A stretch of DNA of 64,000 nt, taken from Sphingobium sp. Leaf26 (lineage in GTDB: Bacteria > Pseudomonadota > Alphaproteobacteria > Sphingomonadales > Sphingomonadaceae). The notes beneath the pieces were generated by a model. That model was not told where the DNA came from, did not search any database, and was given only the letters and a program-made list of their open reading frames with translations. The stretch lies in assembly GCF_001421665.1 (NCBI RefSeq), contig NZ_LMKV01000003.1:1-64000 (forward strand), written 5' to 3'. Each line of letters opens with the position of its first letter. Position 1 is the first letter of the stretch. Position numbers and translations under genes: made by a program. Below are positions 7,332 through 16,360 of this stretch, piece after piece.

Positions 7332-9682
7332 CGCGCGATCCGCGCGTGATGGCGCGGGAAAAGGCGGCCGGAGCACATCTCCCCTATGCGCGTCACGTCG
7401 ACAATGTGACGATCGAAACCCGTGATGGTTTGTTGATGCAGACCATCAGGATCGACGGGCTGATGTTCGAGACCGCCGATACCGACGAACTCAATTATCG
7501 CGCCGTGCTGCGCGATGCCATGTTGCAGGCGATCGGCAGTTCCCGCTTCGCCATCTATCATCATGTGGTTCGTCGACGGGCCGAAGCGACGCTGGATTCG
7601 CCGTTTCCCGACGCTTTTTCCGCCCGGCTGGACCGGCGCTGGCACGATCGGCTGGCGGCCAAGCGCATGTATGTGAACGATCTGTTCCTGACGCTGGTAC
7701 GCCGCCCGCTGAAAGGGCGACTGGGGATCGTGGACCGGCTTCAGGGATGGGTGTCGCGCACCATGGCCGACCGGGACGCTGCGCTGGCCAGCGAGAAGCG
7801 CGCGCTCGACGCCGCGTGCGAAGCGCTGATCGCATCGCTCGGCAGCTATCGGCCGCGCCTGCTGACCGTCTATGAAACGCCGCGCGGCATCGGGTCGGAA
7901 CCTCTGGAATTCCTGTCCTGCCTCTATAATGCGGAAATGCAGCCGGTGATGCTGCCCCATGGCGATCTGGGCGATCACCTGCCTTTCCGTCGCGTGAGTT
8001 TCGGCCAGGATGCGCTGGAACTGGGGCCTGCGGGCGGATTGGGCCGCCGCTTCGGCGCGATCGTGTCCATCAAGGACTATCCAGCCCAGACCATGCCCGG
8101 CATGTTCGACGAACTGCATCGTATGCCGTTCGAAATGACCGTGACCCAATCCTTCGCCTTCGTCGAGCGCGGTGCGGCGCTGGGACGCATGAACCTGGCG
8201 TTGCGGCGGATGCGGTCGACCGAGGATGAGGCCGTGTCGCTGCGTGACGAACTGTCCCGCGCCAAGGATGATGTTGCTGCCGGCCGCGCCGGCTTTGGCG
8301 AGCATCATACGACAATCATGATCCATGCACACACACTGGCGGCACTCGATACCCAGGTGGCGGAAGTAAGTGCCGTCATGGCGGACCTGGGCATCGTCGC
8401 GGTGCGCGAGGACATGGCCCTGGAGCCGGCTTTCTGGGCCCAGTTTCCGGGTAATTTCCGGTATATCGCACGCAAGGGACTGGTATCCAGCAGCAATTTT
8501 GCAGGACTGGCCAGCCTGCACAATTTCCCCGTCGGGCGGCCACGGGGCAATCATTGGGGCGATGCTGTCACCCTGTTCGAAACCACCGCCGCCGGCCCCT
8601 ATTTTTTCAGTTTCCACCAGAATGATCTGGGTAATTTCACCATCATCGGGCCATCCGGCTCGGGGAAGACGGTGGTGCTCAACTTCCTGCTGGCTCAGGC
8701 GCGCAAGTTCAATCCGCGTATCGTCTTCTTCGACAAGGACAGGGGCGCGGAACTGTTCATCCGGGCCATTGGCGGGCGCTATGATCGACTGCACCCCGGC
8801 ACGCCATCCGGCCTCAATCCGCTCCAGATCGCGGACACGCCCGCCAATCGCCAATTCCTGATCGACTGGCTAGTGCTGCTGGCGGGCGGCGCCGACATCG
8901 CCGAGATGGAAATGATGAAACTGGCGATCGACGCCAATTTCGCGCAGGCCATGCCCCATCGGCGCCTGCGTCATCTGGTCGAACTGTTCCGGGGGCAGGC
9001 GCGCCCACGGGCAGGCGACCTCTATTCGCGTATGCGCGCCTGGTGGGGCGATGGCGAACGCGCCTGGCTGTTCGACAATGAAAGCGACCAGACGGACATC
9101 AGTGCGGCCACCGTCGGTTTCGACATGACCGCGCTGCTCGACGATCCGATGGTCCGCACCCCGGCCCTGCTCTATTTCTTCCATCGAGTGGAGGAGCGGC
9201 TGGACGGCACGCCATCGATCATCGTCGTCGATGAAGGATGGAAGGCGCTGGACGATCCCATCTTCGTGCGCCGCATCAAGGATTGGGAAAAGACGATCCG
9301 CAAACGCAACGGCATTGTCGGCTTCGCGACCCAGAGCGCGCAGGATGCGCTGGAAAGCAGCATCGCCAGCGCCATTGTCGAACAGGCCGCCACGCAGATC
9401 TTCATGATCAACCCCAAGGCGCGCGCCCAGGATTATATCGACGGGTTCGGCCTGACCCCGCATGAGTTCGAACTGGTGCGCACTCTGCCCGACAACTCGC
9501 ATTGTTTCCTGATCAAACATGGCAATGACAGCGTCGTCGCCAGGCTCAACCTGTCGGGCGAAAAGGATCTTTTGACCATTCTGTCCGGGCGCGAATCGAC
9601 CGTGCGCATCTTCGATGAACTGATGGACAGCATCGGCCCCGACCCCGACGCCTGGATGGCGCCCCTGCTGGAGCGGACCTGA
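7310..9682 (+). CDS. virB4: VirB4-family type IV secretion ATPase
   Basis: The 790-residue protein is the large AAA+ ATPase that energises assembly of the secretion channel. A CagE/TrbE/VirB4 N-terminal region covers roughly residues 1-400. The Walker A loop GPSGSGKT lies at 447-454, and a Walker B segment IIVVDEGWKALDD lies near 637-650. The C-terminal RKRNGIVGFATQSAQDALES segment is typical of the family. The longer open frame upstream (from 7178) is just out-of-frame virB3 sequence. The ATG at 7310 gives the conventional MQLIPPLTRDPR start and overlaps virB3 by 22 bases. The next gene's ATG overlaps the stop codon (TGATG). Confidence 0.92.
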   Translation: MQLIPPLTRDPRVMAREKAAGAHLPYARHVDNVTIETRDGLLMQTIRIDGLMFETADTDELNYRAVLRDAMLQAIGSSRFAIYHHVVRRRAEATLDSPFPDAFSARLDRRWHDRLAAKRMYVNDLFLTLVRRPLKGRLGIVDRLQGWVSRTMADRDAALASEKRALDAACEALIASLGSYRPRLLTVYETPRGIGSEPLEFLSCLYNAEMQPVMLPHGDLGDHLPFRRVSFGQDALELGPAGGLGRRFGAIVSIKDYPAQTMPGMFDELHRMPFEMTVTQSFAFVERGAALGRMNLALRRMRSTEDEAVSLRDELSRAKDDVAAGRAGFGEHHTTIMIHAHTLAALDTQVAEVSAVMADLGIVAVREDMALEPAFWAQFPGNFRYIARKGLVSSSNFAGLASLHNFPVGRPRGNHWGDAVTLFETTAAGPYFFSFHQNDLGNFTIIGPSGSGKTVVLNFLLAQARKFNPRIVFFDKDRGAELFIRAIGGRYDRLHPGTPSGLNPLQIADTPANRQFLIDWLVLLAGGADIAEMEMMKLAIDANFAQAMPHRRLRHLVELFRGQARPRAGDLYSRMRAWWGDGERAWLFDNESDQTDISAATVGFDMTALLDDPMVRTPALLYFFHRVEERLDGTPSIIVVDEGWKALDDPIFVRRIKDWEKTIRKRNGIVGFATQSAQDALESSIASAIVEQAATQIFMINPKARAQDYIDGFGLTPHEFELVRTLPDNSHCFLIKHGNDSVVARLNLSGEKDLLTILSGRESTVRIFDELMDSIGPDPDAWMAPLLERT

Positions 9683-10860
9683 TGCCCTGTCCAGCGTCGC
9701 TGCCTGGCACCCCCTATCTGTCCGCCACGCTGACCAAGATCGATTGCGCGGCGCAGGCCATCGGCGCCTATGGCTACGGCGCACTGGCCGATCCGACCTC
9801 CCAGGTCATGATGGCGACAAGCGGGCTGCTGACGATCTGCGTCACATTGTTCGCCCTGCGGCTGTTGTCCGGGACGCAGGGCACTGGCCGGGATGCCGTG
9901 GACACCGTCATCAAGATCGGCATCGTGCTGACCCTGTCTGCAAGCTGGCCGGCCTGGCGCACGGTCGGGCATGAGCTGATCTTGCAGGGGCCGATCGAGA
10001 CCGGTCGCGCCATGGGCCTCGCCGCCGGCCTGCCTGACGCCGATGCGCTGCGCGCCCGGCTGCAAGACGCTGATGGCGCGATGATCGCTTTTACGCTGTT
10101 GGGGTCCGGCCGATCGGCGGATATCGAAAACTCCGATGGCGATCTGGGTGATCTGTCGCAAGGGGTCACCATGACCGACCGTTTCGCGCTGAACGCGGGA
10201 CGTACCAGTTTCCTGGCATCCACGGTTGGCGGCTTCGCGCTGGTGCATATGGCGGCCGGCATCCTGCTGGCACTGGCGCCGCTGATGGCGGGACTGCTGC
10301 TGTTTCGCGGCACGGTGGCACTTTTTGCAGGCTGGGTCCGGGGATTGGCCTTCTGCGCGCTGAGCACATTGGCGCTGACATTGATCCAGAGCGTGCAGTT
10401 GGCGGTCATCGAACCGTGGATTGCGCAGGTTCTGGCGCTGCGCCAGGCCAATCGCTACACGCCGTCCGCGCCTACGGAACTGCTGGTGCTCAACCTGGCC
10501 TTCGCGCTGCTGACGGTCGGTCTGCTGCTGGCGATCGCCTGTCTTGCCTTTCATCCGGGCCTGTCTCTCAGGCGACAGACCCGATCAGCGCGTGGCCAGG
10601 CGCATCCGCGCGACAGCGTGTCATCGACAAAGACATCGGCTATTATGGCGTCCGGCAATGATGGAGCATCGCGGGCTTCCGGCATCGCACAGGCCGTCGC
10701 CCGGACCATGGGGCGCGAAGACCGCATAGCCAGCGTCGCCCTCGCCATGGGAACCGGACAGAGCACGCCGCCGGGCGGCCATCCGGGGCACCCGGGTGAA
10801 GAGTATCGGCGTCAGGCGATACGCCCTTCGACCGTGCACCAACGCAGGGACCTGGCATGA
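9682..10860 (+). CDS. virB6: VirB6-family type IV secretion inner-membrane protein (copy 2)
   Basis: This 392-residue multi-spanning protein is laid out like the first VirB6: N-terminal IGAYGYGALADPTS motif, one hydrophobic segment near 40-60, a soluble loop, then four or five membrane helices from about 175 to 295 and a polar tail. It begins on the virB4 stop codon and ends by overlapping virB8 (ATGA), so it is clearly part of the same transcription unit. Having two VirB6 proteins flanking B2-B3-B4 suggests duplication and specialisation; VirB6 duplications are known from other alphaproteobacteria such as rickettsiae. Confidence 0.82.
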   Translation: MPCPASLPGTPYLSATLTKIDCAAQAIGAYGYGALADPTSQVMMATSGLLTICVTLFALRLLSGTQGTGRDAVDTVIKIGIVLTLSASWPAWRTVGHELILQGPIETGRAMGLAAGLPDADALRARLQDADGAMIAFTLLGSGRSADIENSDGDLGDLSQGVTMTDRFALNAGRTSFLASTVGGFALVHMAAGILLALAPLMAGLLLFRGTVALFAGWVRGLAFCALSTLALTLIQSVQLAVIEPWIAQVLALRQANRYTPSAPTELLVLNLAFALLTVGLLLAIACLAFHPGLSLRRQTRSARGQAHPRDSVSSTKTSAIMASGNDGASRASGIAQAVARTMGREDRIASVALAMGTGQSTPPGGHPGHPGEEYRRQAIRPSTVHQRRDLA

Positions 10861-11678
10861 AGAAAGAGGAAGGAGAAGATCGGCTGACCGACTATTATCG
10901 CGAGGCGGAAAGCTGGTCGTCGGACCGCGAGCGTGCCCGCGCCTCGTCGTTGCGGACCGCCTGGATCGTGGCGGCCTGTGCCGGCGCGATCGCTTTAGCC
11001 GAAGCCATCGCCCTTATCTGCCTGACCCCGCTCAAGACGGTCGAACCCTACACGCTGCTGGTCGATCGTCAGACCGGCTATGTCCAGGCGCTCAAGCCGC
11101 TGGAACGCGAGACAATCGCGCCCGACACGGCGCTGACTCGTTCCTTCCTGGCACAATATGTCATCGCGCGCGAAAGCTTCGACATCGACAGCCTGCGCAA
11201 TGACTATCGCAAGGTCGCCCTGTGGTCGGCCGGGGAAGCGCGCAGCCGGTATATCGCCGCCATGCAGTCCACCAATCCGTTAAGTCCGCTGGCCAGCCTG
11301 CCCCGGCGCGCGCTGGTCCAGACCGAAATCCGTAGCCTGTCTTCGCTGGACGGGGATAGCGCACTGGTCCGTTTCGTCACCACCCGCGCGGACCCCGGCG
11401 GACAGCCCCATGCCCCGCAGGCGTGGACGGCGGTGATCAAATATCGCTTTTCCGGCGCTGCGATGAGCGCGAGCGACCGCATGGTCAATCCGCTCGGCTT
11501 TCAGGTCATGCGCTATCGCCGCGATGCCGAACTGCCGCCTGCGCCCCCGGTCGTGGCGCCGTCGCGTATCCAGCAGCCCGCCGGCTGGCCGGCCGCTCTG
11601 GGTCGCGCGCCCGCGTCCCTGCCGCCGGCAGGTCCGGCGCGCACGGCACCGGCCAACGCGCCGCGCGAACCGGAATGA
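10857..11678 (+). CDS. virB8: VirB8-family type IV secretion protein
   Basis: The 273-residue protein has a short cytoplasmic N-terminus (LTDYYREAESWSSDRER, the usual VirB8 lead-in) and one membrane helix at about 38-60. Its periplasmic domain, about 65-220, includes the VEPYTLLVDRQTGYV segment. A proline/alanine-rich tail of about 50 residues is longer than in standard VirB8 and may be a local extension. VirB8 is an assembly factor that contacts VirB6, VirB9 and VirB10. The gene overlaps virB6 upstream by 4 bases and virB9 downstream by 4 bases. Confidence 0.88.
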   Translation: MKKEEGEDRLTDYYREAESWSSDRERARASSLRTAWIVAACAGAIALAEAIALICLTPLKTVEPYTLLVDRQTGYVQALKPLERETIAPDTALTRSFLAQYVIARESFDIDSLRNDYRKVALWSAGEARSRYIAAMQSTNPLSPLASLPRRALVQTEIRSLSSLDGDSALVRFVTTRADPGGQPHAPQAWTAVIKYRFSGAAMSASDRMVNPLGFQVMRYRRDAELPPAPPVVAPSRIQQPAGWPAALGRAPASLPPAGPARTAPANAPREPE

Positions 11679-12364
11679 TCAGACTGGCGATCCTCCTGTT
11701 GGGCCTCGGCCTCGCCGCGCCGGTGGCCGCGCAATCGGTGCCAGATTCGCGCCTGCGTACGGTGCCCTATACGGCGGACCAGCCGATCGCGCTCAACATC
11801 CCGCCATCCAGTCCGCTGACGGTGATGCTGGAACCGGGCGAACGCATCCTGTCGGCGATGGTCAGCGATCCGGCGGCCTTCGCTGTCACCCTGTCGGCAG
11901 CGGCCGATTGTCTGTTCATCCATACGAATCAGCCGGATAGCCGCGCCATGGTGACGGTGCGCACCGACCGCCGCGATTATCTCCTCGCCATCGCCTCGGC
12001 CGCCGACCAGGCACCCTATTATCTGGCGCAAATTGTACCGGGAATCCCGGCTGTAACGGATGCGCAGGCATCATCGCCAATCGATCAGCCGCCCGTCGTG
12101 CCGGGCCGATACCGCCTGTTCGGCAATCGCGAACTGCGGCCATCGGATATTCGCGACGACGGCCAGCGAGCCTATCTTCAATGGTCGCCGGATCAGGCGC
12201 TGCCCGCGATCTTCGCCGTCGATCGGCTGGGCCGCGAGGAGATGGTGGACAGCTATATGCGCAATGGATGGCTGACCATCGATCGCATATATGAACGGCT
12301 CATCTTTCGCATCGATAAGGTCAAGGCAGAAGCGCGGCGCGTGACGGAAAAGGCTGGAAAATGA
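11675..12364 (+). CDS. virB9: VirB9-family outer-membrane core protein
   Basis: The 229-residue protein starts with a signal peptide (LAILLLGLGLAAPVAAQS, cleaved near residue 19). It carries the VirB9 features: an N-terminal domain with RTVPYTADQPIAL and PGERI segments, and a C-terminal beta-domain with NRELRPSDIRDDGQRAYLQW. VirB9 with VirB7 and VirB10 builds the outer-membrane core complex. The ATG at 11675 overlaps the virB8 stop (ATGA) and was preferred to a longer upstream frame that only shadows virB8. No VirB7 lipoprotein gene lies before it, so VirB9 may work alone or with a distant VirB7. Confidence 0.9.
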   Translation: MIRLAILLLGLGLAAPVAAQSVPDSRLRTVPYTADQPIALNIPPSSPLTVMLEPGERILSAMVSDPAAFAVTLSAAADCLFIHTNQPDSRAMVTVRTDRRDYLLAIASAADQAPYYLAQIVPGIPAVTDAQASSPIDQPPVVPGRYRLFGNRELRPSDIRDDGQRAYLQWSPDQALPAIFAVDRLGREEMVDSYMRNGWLTIDRIYERLIFRIDKVKAEARRVTEKAGK

Positions 12365-13413
12365 CCGACATGCGCCGCGAACAGGCCGATGATCCGCATG
12401 ATATCCGCCCACTGGTCGGAACGGCCCCGCGCAAGGGCGGCATATGGATTTTCGTCGTCGCCATGGCAGTTGCGGCGGGCACGCTTTTCTACGCGCTGGA
12501 AATGCGGCGGGAGCGGATAGTCGAACCAGCCCTGGGTCCAAGAGGTTCGGAAGCCGGCATGATCAGCGCACCGCCCGACCTGGCGATGCCCCTGGCAGAC
12601 ATGAACGCCTATCCCGATCCCTACCCCCTGCCCGCCCTGGCGCCGCAGGCCCCTGCGGCGCCAGGGCCCCTGCCGGCCATGCAGCCAAGTCGCCCGCGCG
12701 TTATTTCGGGCAGCCAGCCCTGGGGCGAGACGTCGCCCAACTACGCGCCGCGCAACCCGGCGCCGCCCATCGCCATCCCCAATGAGGACGAGGCCGGCGT
12801 GCCCGCGTCCGCGCCCTTTGGCCCGGACGCGGAGCGCGTGAAGGCGACCCGCTTCGCCAATCCGGCCACCACCGTACCCAAGGGCACGGTCATTCAGGCC
12901 GTGCTGGAAACGGCGCTGGATTCTACGCGGCCCGGCTTTGCCCGTGGAATCGTGTCACGCGATGTGCGCAGCTTCGACGGGGATCGCATCCTCGTCCCCC
13001 GTGGCAGCCGCCTGATCGGGGAATATAAGGCCGATCTGACGGCTGGCCAGAACCGCGCCCTGATCCTGTGGCAAAGATTGATGCGCCCCGACGGCGTCAT
13101 CATCAGCCTGGATTCCCCCGCCGCCGACCCGCTGGGTCGCGCCGGAGTGAAGGGCAAGGTCAACTCCCACTTTTTCGAACGGTTCGGCGGCGCGATCCTG
13201 CAATCCACCCTGGACATCGGGGTCCAGGCGGCCACCCGCCGCGTCGCGGGCAACACGGTGATCCTCGCTCTGCCGGGGGCAAGCGGCCAGAGCGTTGCCG
13301 GCCAGGCCATGCAGAACAACCAGCAGGTCCAACCCACGCTGAAGGTCCGACAGGGGGCCAGCGTGTCCGTGTTCGTGGCACGCGATCTCGACTTCACATC
13401 CGTGGAACAATGA
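12361..13413 (+). CDS. virB10: VirB10-family energy-sensing core protein
   Basis: The 350-residue protein has a cytoplasmic N-terminus, one membrane helix (about residues 28-47) and a proline-rich periplasmic linker from about 75 to 150. Its TrbI/VirB10 beta-barrel domain includes KGTVIQAVLETALDSTRPG, the SFDGDRILVPRGSRLIGEY segment, and a C-terminal SVFVARDLDF ending. VirB10 spans from inner to outer membrane and opens the channel in response to ATPase activity. It overlaps virB9 and virB11 by 4 bases on each side. Confidence 0.92.
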   Translation: MTDMRREQADDPHDIRPLVGTAPRKGGIWIFVVAMAVAAGTLFYALEMRRERIVEPALGPRGSEAGMISAPPDLAMPLADMNAYPDPYPLPALAPQAPAAPGPLPAMQPSRPRVISGSQPWGETSPNYAPRNPAPPIAIPNEDEAGVPASAPFGPDAERVKATRFANPATTVPKGTVIQAVLETALDSTRPGFARGIVSRDVRSFDGDRILVPRGSRLIGEYKADLTAGQNRALILWQRLMRPDGVIISLDSPAADPLGRAGVKGKVNSHFFERFGGAILQSTLDIGVQAATRRVAGNTVILALPGASGQSVAGQAMQNNQQVQPTLKVRQGASVSVFVARDLDFTSVEQ

Positions 13414-14396
13414 GCGCGATCCCCCGCAACATCTATCTCGACAGTTGCCTGCAACCGCTGGCCCCCTATCTGGCGGCCGGGGATGTCACCGACATCTATG
13501 TCAATCGCCCGGAGGAAATCTGGCAGGAAAGGCTGGGCGGGGTCGTGGAGCGTCACGCGGCGCCGGGCCTGACGCGGGAGGTGCTGATGCGCCTTGCCCA
13601 GCAGATCGCAGCAATCAGCGCGCAGGGAATCAATCGGGAACATCCACTGTTGGCCGCCAGCCTGCCCACCGGCGAGCGCGTGCAGATCGTGATCCCGCCC
13701 GCGACGAGAGGCGAGATAGCGATCGCCATCCGCAAGCATGTCGTGCAAGGCATGGCGCTGGACGATTATCGTAGCAATGGCGCTCTGGACGCCACGATCG
13801 TCAAGGTCAGCAACGACAGCGTGGCCTCGTCAATTGCCAGCGTTGCGACCGACGACCCGATCATGCTGCTACGCGATGCAGTACAGGGCCGTCGCAACAT
13901 CCTGATTTCAGGTGGCACATCGTCGGGTAAAACGACCTTTCTCAATGCACTGCTGCGTGAAATCCCCACACAGGAAAGGCTGATCCTGATCGAGGATACG
14001 CCCGAATTGCAATTGGCCCATGACAATGCCGTTGGCCTGATCGCGGTGCGCGGCGCACTGGGCGAGGCCGACGTCACGACCGACGATCTGCTGGGCGCGG
14101 CGTTGCGGATGCGACCCGACCGCATCATTCTGGGCGAAGTGCGCGGACCCGAAGCCGTCACCTTCCTGCGCGCGGTCAACACCGGCCATCCCGGATCGCT
14201 TAGCACGATCCATGCCGATTCCCCGGCGCGGGCGATCGATCAACTGGCTCTGCTCGTACTACAAACCGGCACGCGAATGCACTGGGACGATGTGGTCAAA
14301 TATATCACCCGATCCCTGGGGGTCATCGTCCAGTTGGGGCGCAGTGGCGGGCGGCGCGGCATTGAGCAGATACAACTGATCGATCACGTCAGCTAA
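13410..14396 (+). CDS. virB11: VirB11-family hexameric ATPase
   Basis: The 328-residue cytoplasmic protein is a VirB11/PulE-type traffic ATPase. It has an N-terminal domain with VTDIYVNRPEEIW (about residues 25-37). Walker A (GGTSSGKT) lies at 168-175, an Asp box (LILIEDTPELQL) near 192-203, and Walker B (RPDRIILGEVRGPEA) near 235-249. The His box (TGHPGSLSTIHADSP) lies near 255-270. It ends the VirB operon, and the ATG at 13410 overlaps the virB10 stop. No virD4 coupling ATPase, lytic transglycosylase (virB1) or relaxase is visible next to it. Confidence 0.93.
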   Translation: MSAIPRNIYLDSCLQPLAPYLAAGDVTDIYVNRPEEIWQERLGGVVERHAAPGLTREVLMRLAQQIAAISAQGINREHPLLAASLPTGERVQIVIPPATRGEIAIAIRKHVVQGMALDDYRSNGALDATIVKVSNDSVASSIASVATDDPIMLLRDAVQGRRNILISGGTSSGKTTFLNALLREIPTQERLILIEDTPELQLAHDNAVGLIAVRGALGEADVTTDDLLGAALRMRPDRIILGEVRGPEAVTFLRAVNTGHPGSLSTIHADSPARAIDQLALLVLQTGTRMHWDDVVKYITRSLGVIVQLGRSGGRRGIEQIQLIDHVS

Positions 14397-14623
14397 ATAG
14401 CGGAAACGACAAAACTTCGCTTTGTCGGCAACCTCAAGCCTGATATCCAGCATCCGGGTCCGCCATCTTGGAGAGAGATGCGCCGGGCATGGTCCGGGGG
14501 CATATCGGGCCGGCCCTGCGACATTCCCGATCTACCGGTTTCTTTAGGTTCCACAGTGTCAGCCGCAATGCCTCCCCGCATTTCGCGGGAGCAATTTTAC
14601 GCGGACGAACAACGGAGGGTGAT
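14397..14623. other. Spacer between the VirB operon and the beta-helix gene
   Basis: This 227-base gap contains one short hairpin (CGACAAA at 14407-14413 pairing with TTTGTCG at 14421-14427) just after virB11, and a ribosome site (GGAGGG) directly before the next gene at 14624. No gene is seen. It probably holds the beta-helix gene's own promoter. Confidence 0.4.
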
Positions 14624-15403
14624 ATGTTGAAAATTCTGGTGAAATTCTGCCTTGGGCTGGGCGTGGTCCTGGCGATGCCGATGACGGCTGCACAGGCACA
14701 GGCCACCCGTACATGGATTTCGGGCGTCGGCGACGACGTCAATCCATGCAGCCGGACCGCCCCGTGCAAGACCTTTGCCGGTGCGATTTCCAAGACGGCG
14801 GCAGGCGGTGGCATCAACGTGCTGGACCCCGGCGGCTTCGGCACGGTGACCATCACCAAGTCCATCACCCTGCGCGCCGATGGCGCCGAGGCTGGAGTTC
14901 TGGCCAGCGGCACCAACGGCATCATCATCAATGCCGCAGCAGGCGACCGGGTCGTGCTGGAAGGCCTGGACATCGACGGTGGCACGGCCACGAGTCCCGG
15001 CCTCCATGGCGTCCGCGTCCTCAACGGCGGCGAAGTGGTGATCAATGACTGCGTGATCCGCAACTTCACCAGCCCCGGTTCGGGTGTCGGCGTATCGATC
15101 GATTCGTCGACCAAGACCCGTGTCACGATCCGCAATACGACCATCAACAACAATCTTTACGGCGTGCGGATCGCGTCGAACGGCACCAATGACAGCCATC
15201 TGAAGATGTTCGACACGCTGCTGACCGCCAACAGTACCGCCGGCATCAGCATCGATGGCACGGGCAACGATGCAGTGATCGCCAGCAGCGAATTCATCGG
15301 CCCCAAGTCGCTGGAAATCCTGAACGGCGCCAAGGTCACATCCTATGGCAATAACGTGCTGACCAGCGGGGATGCGCCGACCAGCACCCTGCCGTTGCGC
15401 TGA
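14624..15403 (+). CDS. Secreted right-handed parallel beta-helix protein
   Basis: The 259-residue product starts with a signal peptide (LVKFCLGLGVVLAMPM, cleaved near AAQAQA). The mature part begins TRTWISGVGDDVNPCSRTA with a PCKTFAGAI motif, then repeated short strands rich in N, G and V (INDCVIRNF, ITINNNLYGVRI-like rungs). These features are typical of pectate-lyase-like beta-helix proteins. No catalytic residues of a known lyase are evident; such proteins may bind or modify polysaccharide at the cell surface. The ATG at 14624 has GGAGGG 6-8 bases upstream and the signal peptide begins there, so longer in-frame starts were rejected. A 3' fragment of a paralogue lies at 16361-16680. Confidence 0.8.
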   Translation: MLKILVKFCLGLGVVLAMPMTAAQAQATRTWISGVGDDVNPCSRTAPCKTFAGAISKTAAGGGINVLDPGGFGTVTITKSITLRADGAEAGVLASGTNGIIINAAAGDRVVLEGLDIDGGTATSPGLHGVRVLNGGEVVINDCVIRNFTSPGSGVGVSIDSSTKTRVTIRNTTINNNLYGVRIASNGTNDSHLKMFDTLLTANSTAGISIDGTGNDAVIASSEFIGPKSLEILNGAKVTSYGNNVLTSGDAPTSTLPLR

Positions 15404-15428
15404 TCCATCACCATCGGAACAGCAGGAA

Positions 15429-15457
15429 GGGGGGAAGGGACCGGTGCCCTTCCCCCC
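15429..15457. terminator. Bidirectional terminator hairpin
   Basis: A perfect 11-bp stem (GGGGGGAAGGG at 15429-15439 with CCCTTCCCCCC at 15447-15457) and 7-nt loop lies between two convergent genes, the beta-helix protein on plus and the sulfotransferase on minus. On the plus strand it is followed by a T-rich stretch (CTTCTTCGTTTT). Confidence 0.75.
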
Positions 15458-15469
15458 GCCTTCTTCGTT

Positions 15470-16234
15470 TTACGAACGATCGCGGTCCAGGTCGTAGATG
15501 ATCTGCGACCGGGTCAGATCACGCAGCCCCTGCATCTCGGCACGCAGCAATCCGGCAACGAAAGCGCGATCATCTTCGTCAGGCAGGGCCGGATAGCGGA
15601 AAGGCACGCGGGCATTTTCGCGCGCAGGCGCTAGTGGCGGGAAGGGATGGATGTCCAGAAACCGGGCGATCGTCGCCAGCACGGCCGACTGATCCTCCCC
15701 CAGTGCCTCCGCCGTCAGCAACAGGATCTGCTCGTGCGGAAACAGGGTCAGCAATCGCTCCAACTGGGTCGCGTAACGGCCACGATCGACATAGCTGAAA
15801 TACCGACGCTGGGCGGAATCGGCGGATAGTCCGTCGAGCCGCGCAGCCTCTTCGCGAATGGCTCGCGCAAAGGGCAAGTCTTCGCGTCCACGGGCATATT
15901 GCATACACCAATGCGACCACGCCCGTTCGAACGGATTTCGAAACAACAGGATGATGCGGGCGCCGGGATTATAGCGGTGAATCCGCTCCATTGCGCGCGG
16001 CCAATAGCTGTAGGACGGCGTGATCTCGAACCGCATCCGATCGCCATCATCGCCAAAGCTGCTGGCCAGATCGGCATAGTCCGGTACCATCCAGTTGCGC
16101 CGTTCATCATCGAAGAAATGCAATTCCTTCCGACCCGGAGCAGCAAGCTGGGGATGTTCGCGCATCAGGGCGAACAGGCTGGTCGTCCCTGCCTTCTGCA
16201 CCCCCACGACGAAGGTTTCGATCCGCTTGCCCAA
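15470..16234 (-). CDS. Sulfotransferase-domain protein
   Basis: The 254-residue product opens with FVVGVQKAGTTSLFALMREHP (residues 8-28), the classical PAPS 5'-phosphosulfate loop with catalytic-region lysine. A KELHFFDDE segment follows, then ILLFRNPFERAWSHW (about residues 95-110), the 3'-phosphate-binding loop with the arginine and serine expected there. It resembles heparan-sulfate-type sulfotransferases (Sulfotransfer_1/3) and would sulfate a surface glycan or lipid. It converges on the beta-helix gene with a shared terminator. Its own upstream DNA (16235-16360) has no other gene. Confidence 0.85.
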   Translation of the reverse strand: MGKRIETFVVGVQKAGTTSLFALMREHPQLAAPGRKELHFFDDERRNWMVPDYADLASSFGDDGDRMRFEITPSYSYWPRAMERIHRYNPGARIILLFRNPFERAWSHWCMQYARGREDLPFARAIREEAARLDGLSADSAQRRYFSYVDRGRYATQLERLLTLFPHEQILLLTAEALGEDQSAVLATIARFLDIHPFPPLAPARENARVPFRYPALPDEDDRAFVAGLLRAEMQGLRDLTRSQIIYDLDRDRS

Positions 16235-16360
16235 TCCCCACGCTCCCTCTTTACCCGGACGGCATCACCCGTCACGCCCGCATATCGGGCGGGCAAGACG
16301 GGGTATAGGGGCATTGTCGGACCATTCACCACGCGCTTGTCGTCCGGAACGGCATCCGCC

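Noticed and set aside
7295-8854. A 519-codon minus-strand frame inside virB4
   Set aside because: It is antisense to a clear VirB4 ATPase and has no recognisable motif or ribosome site.
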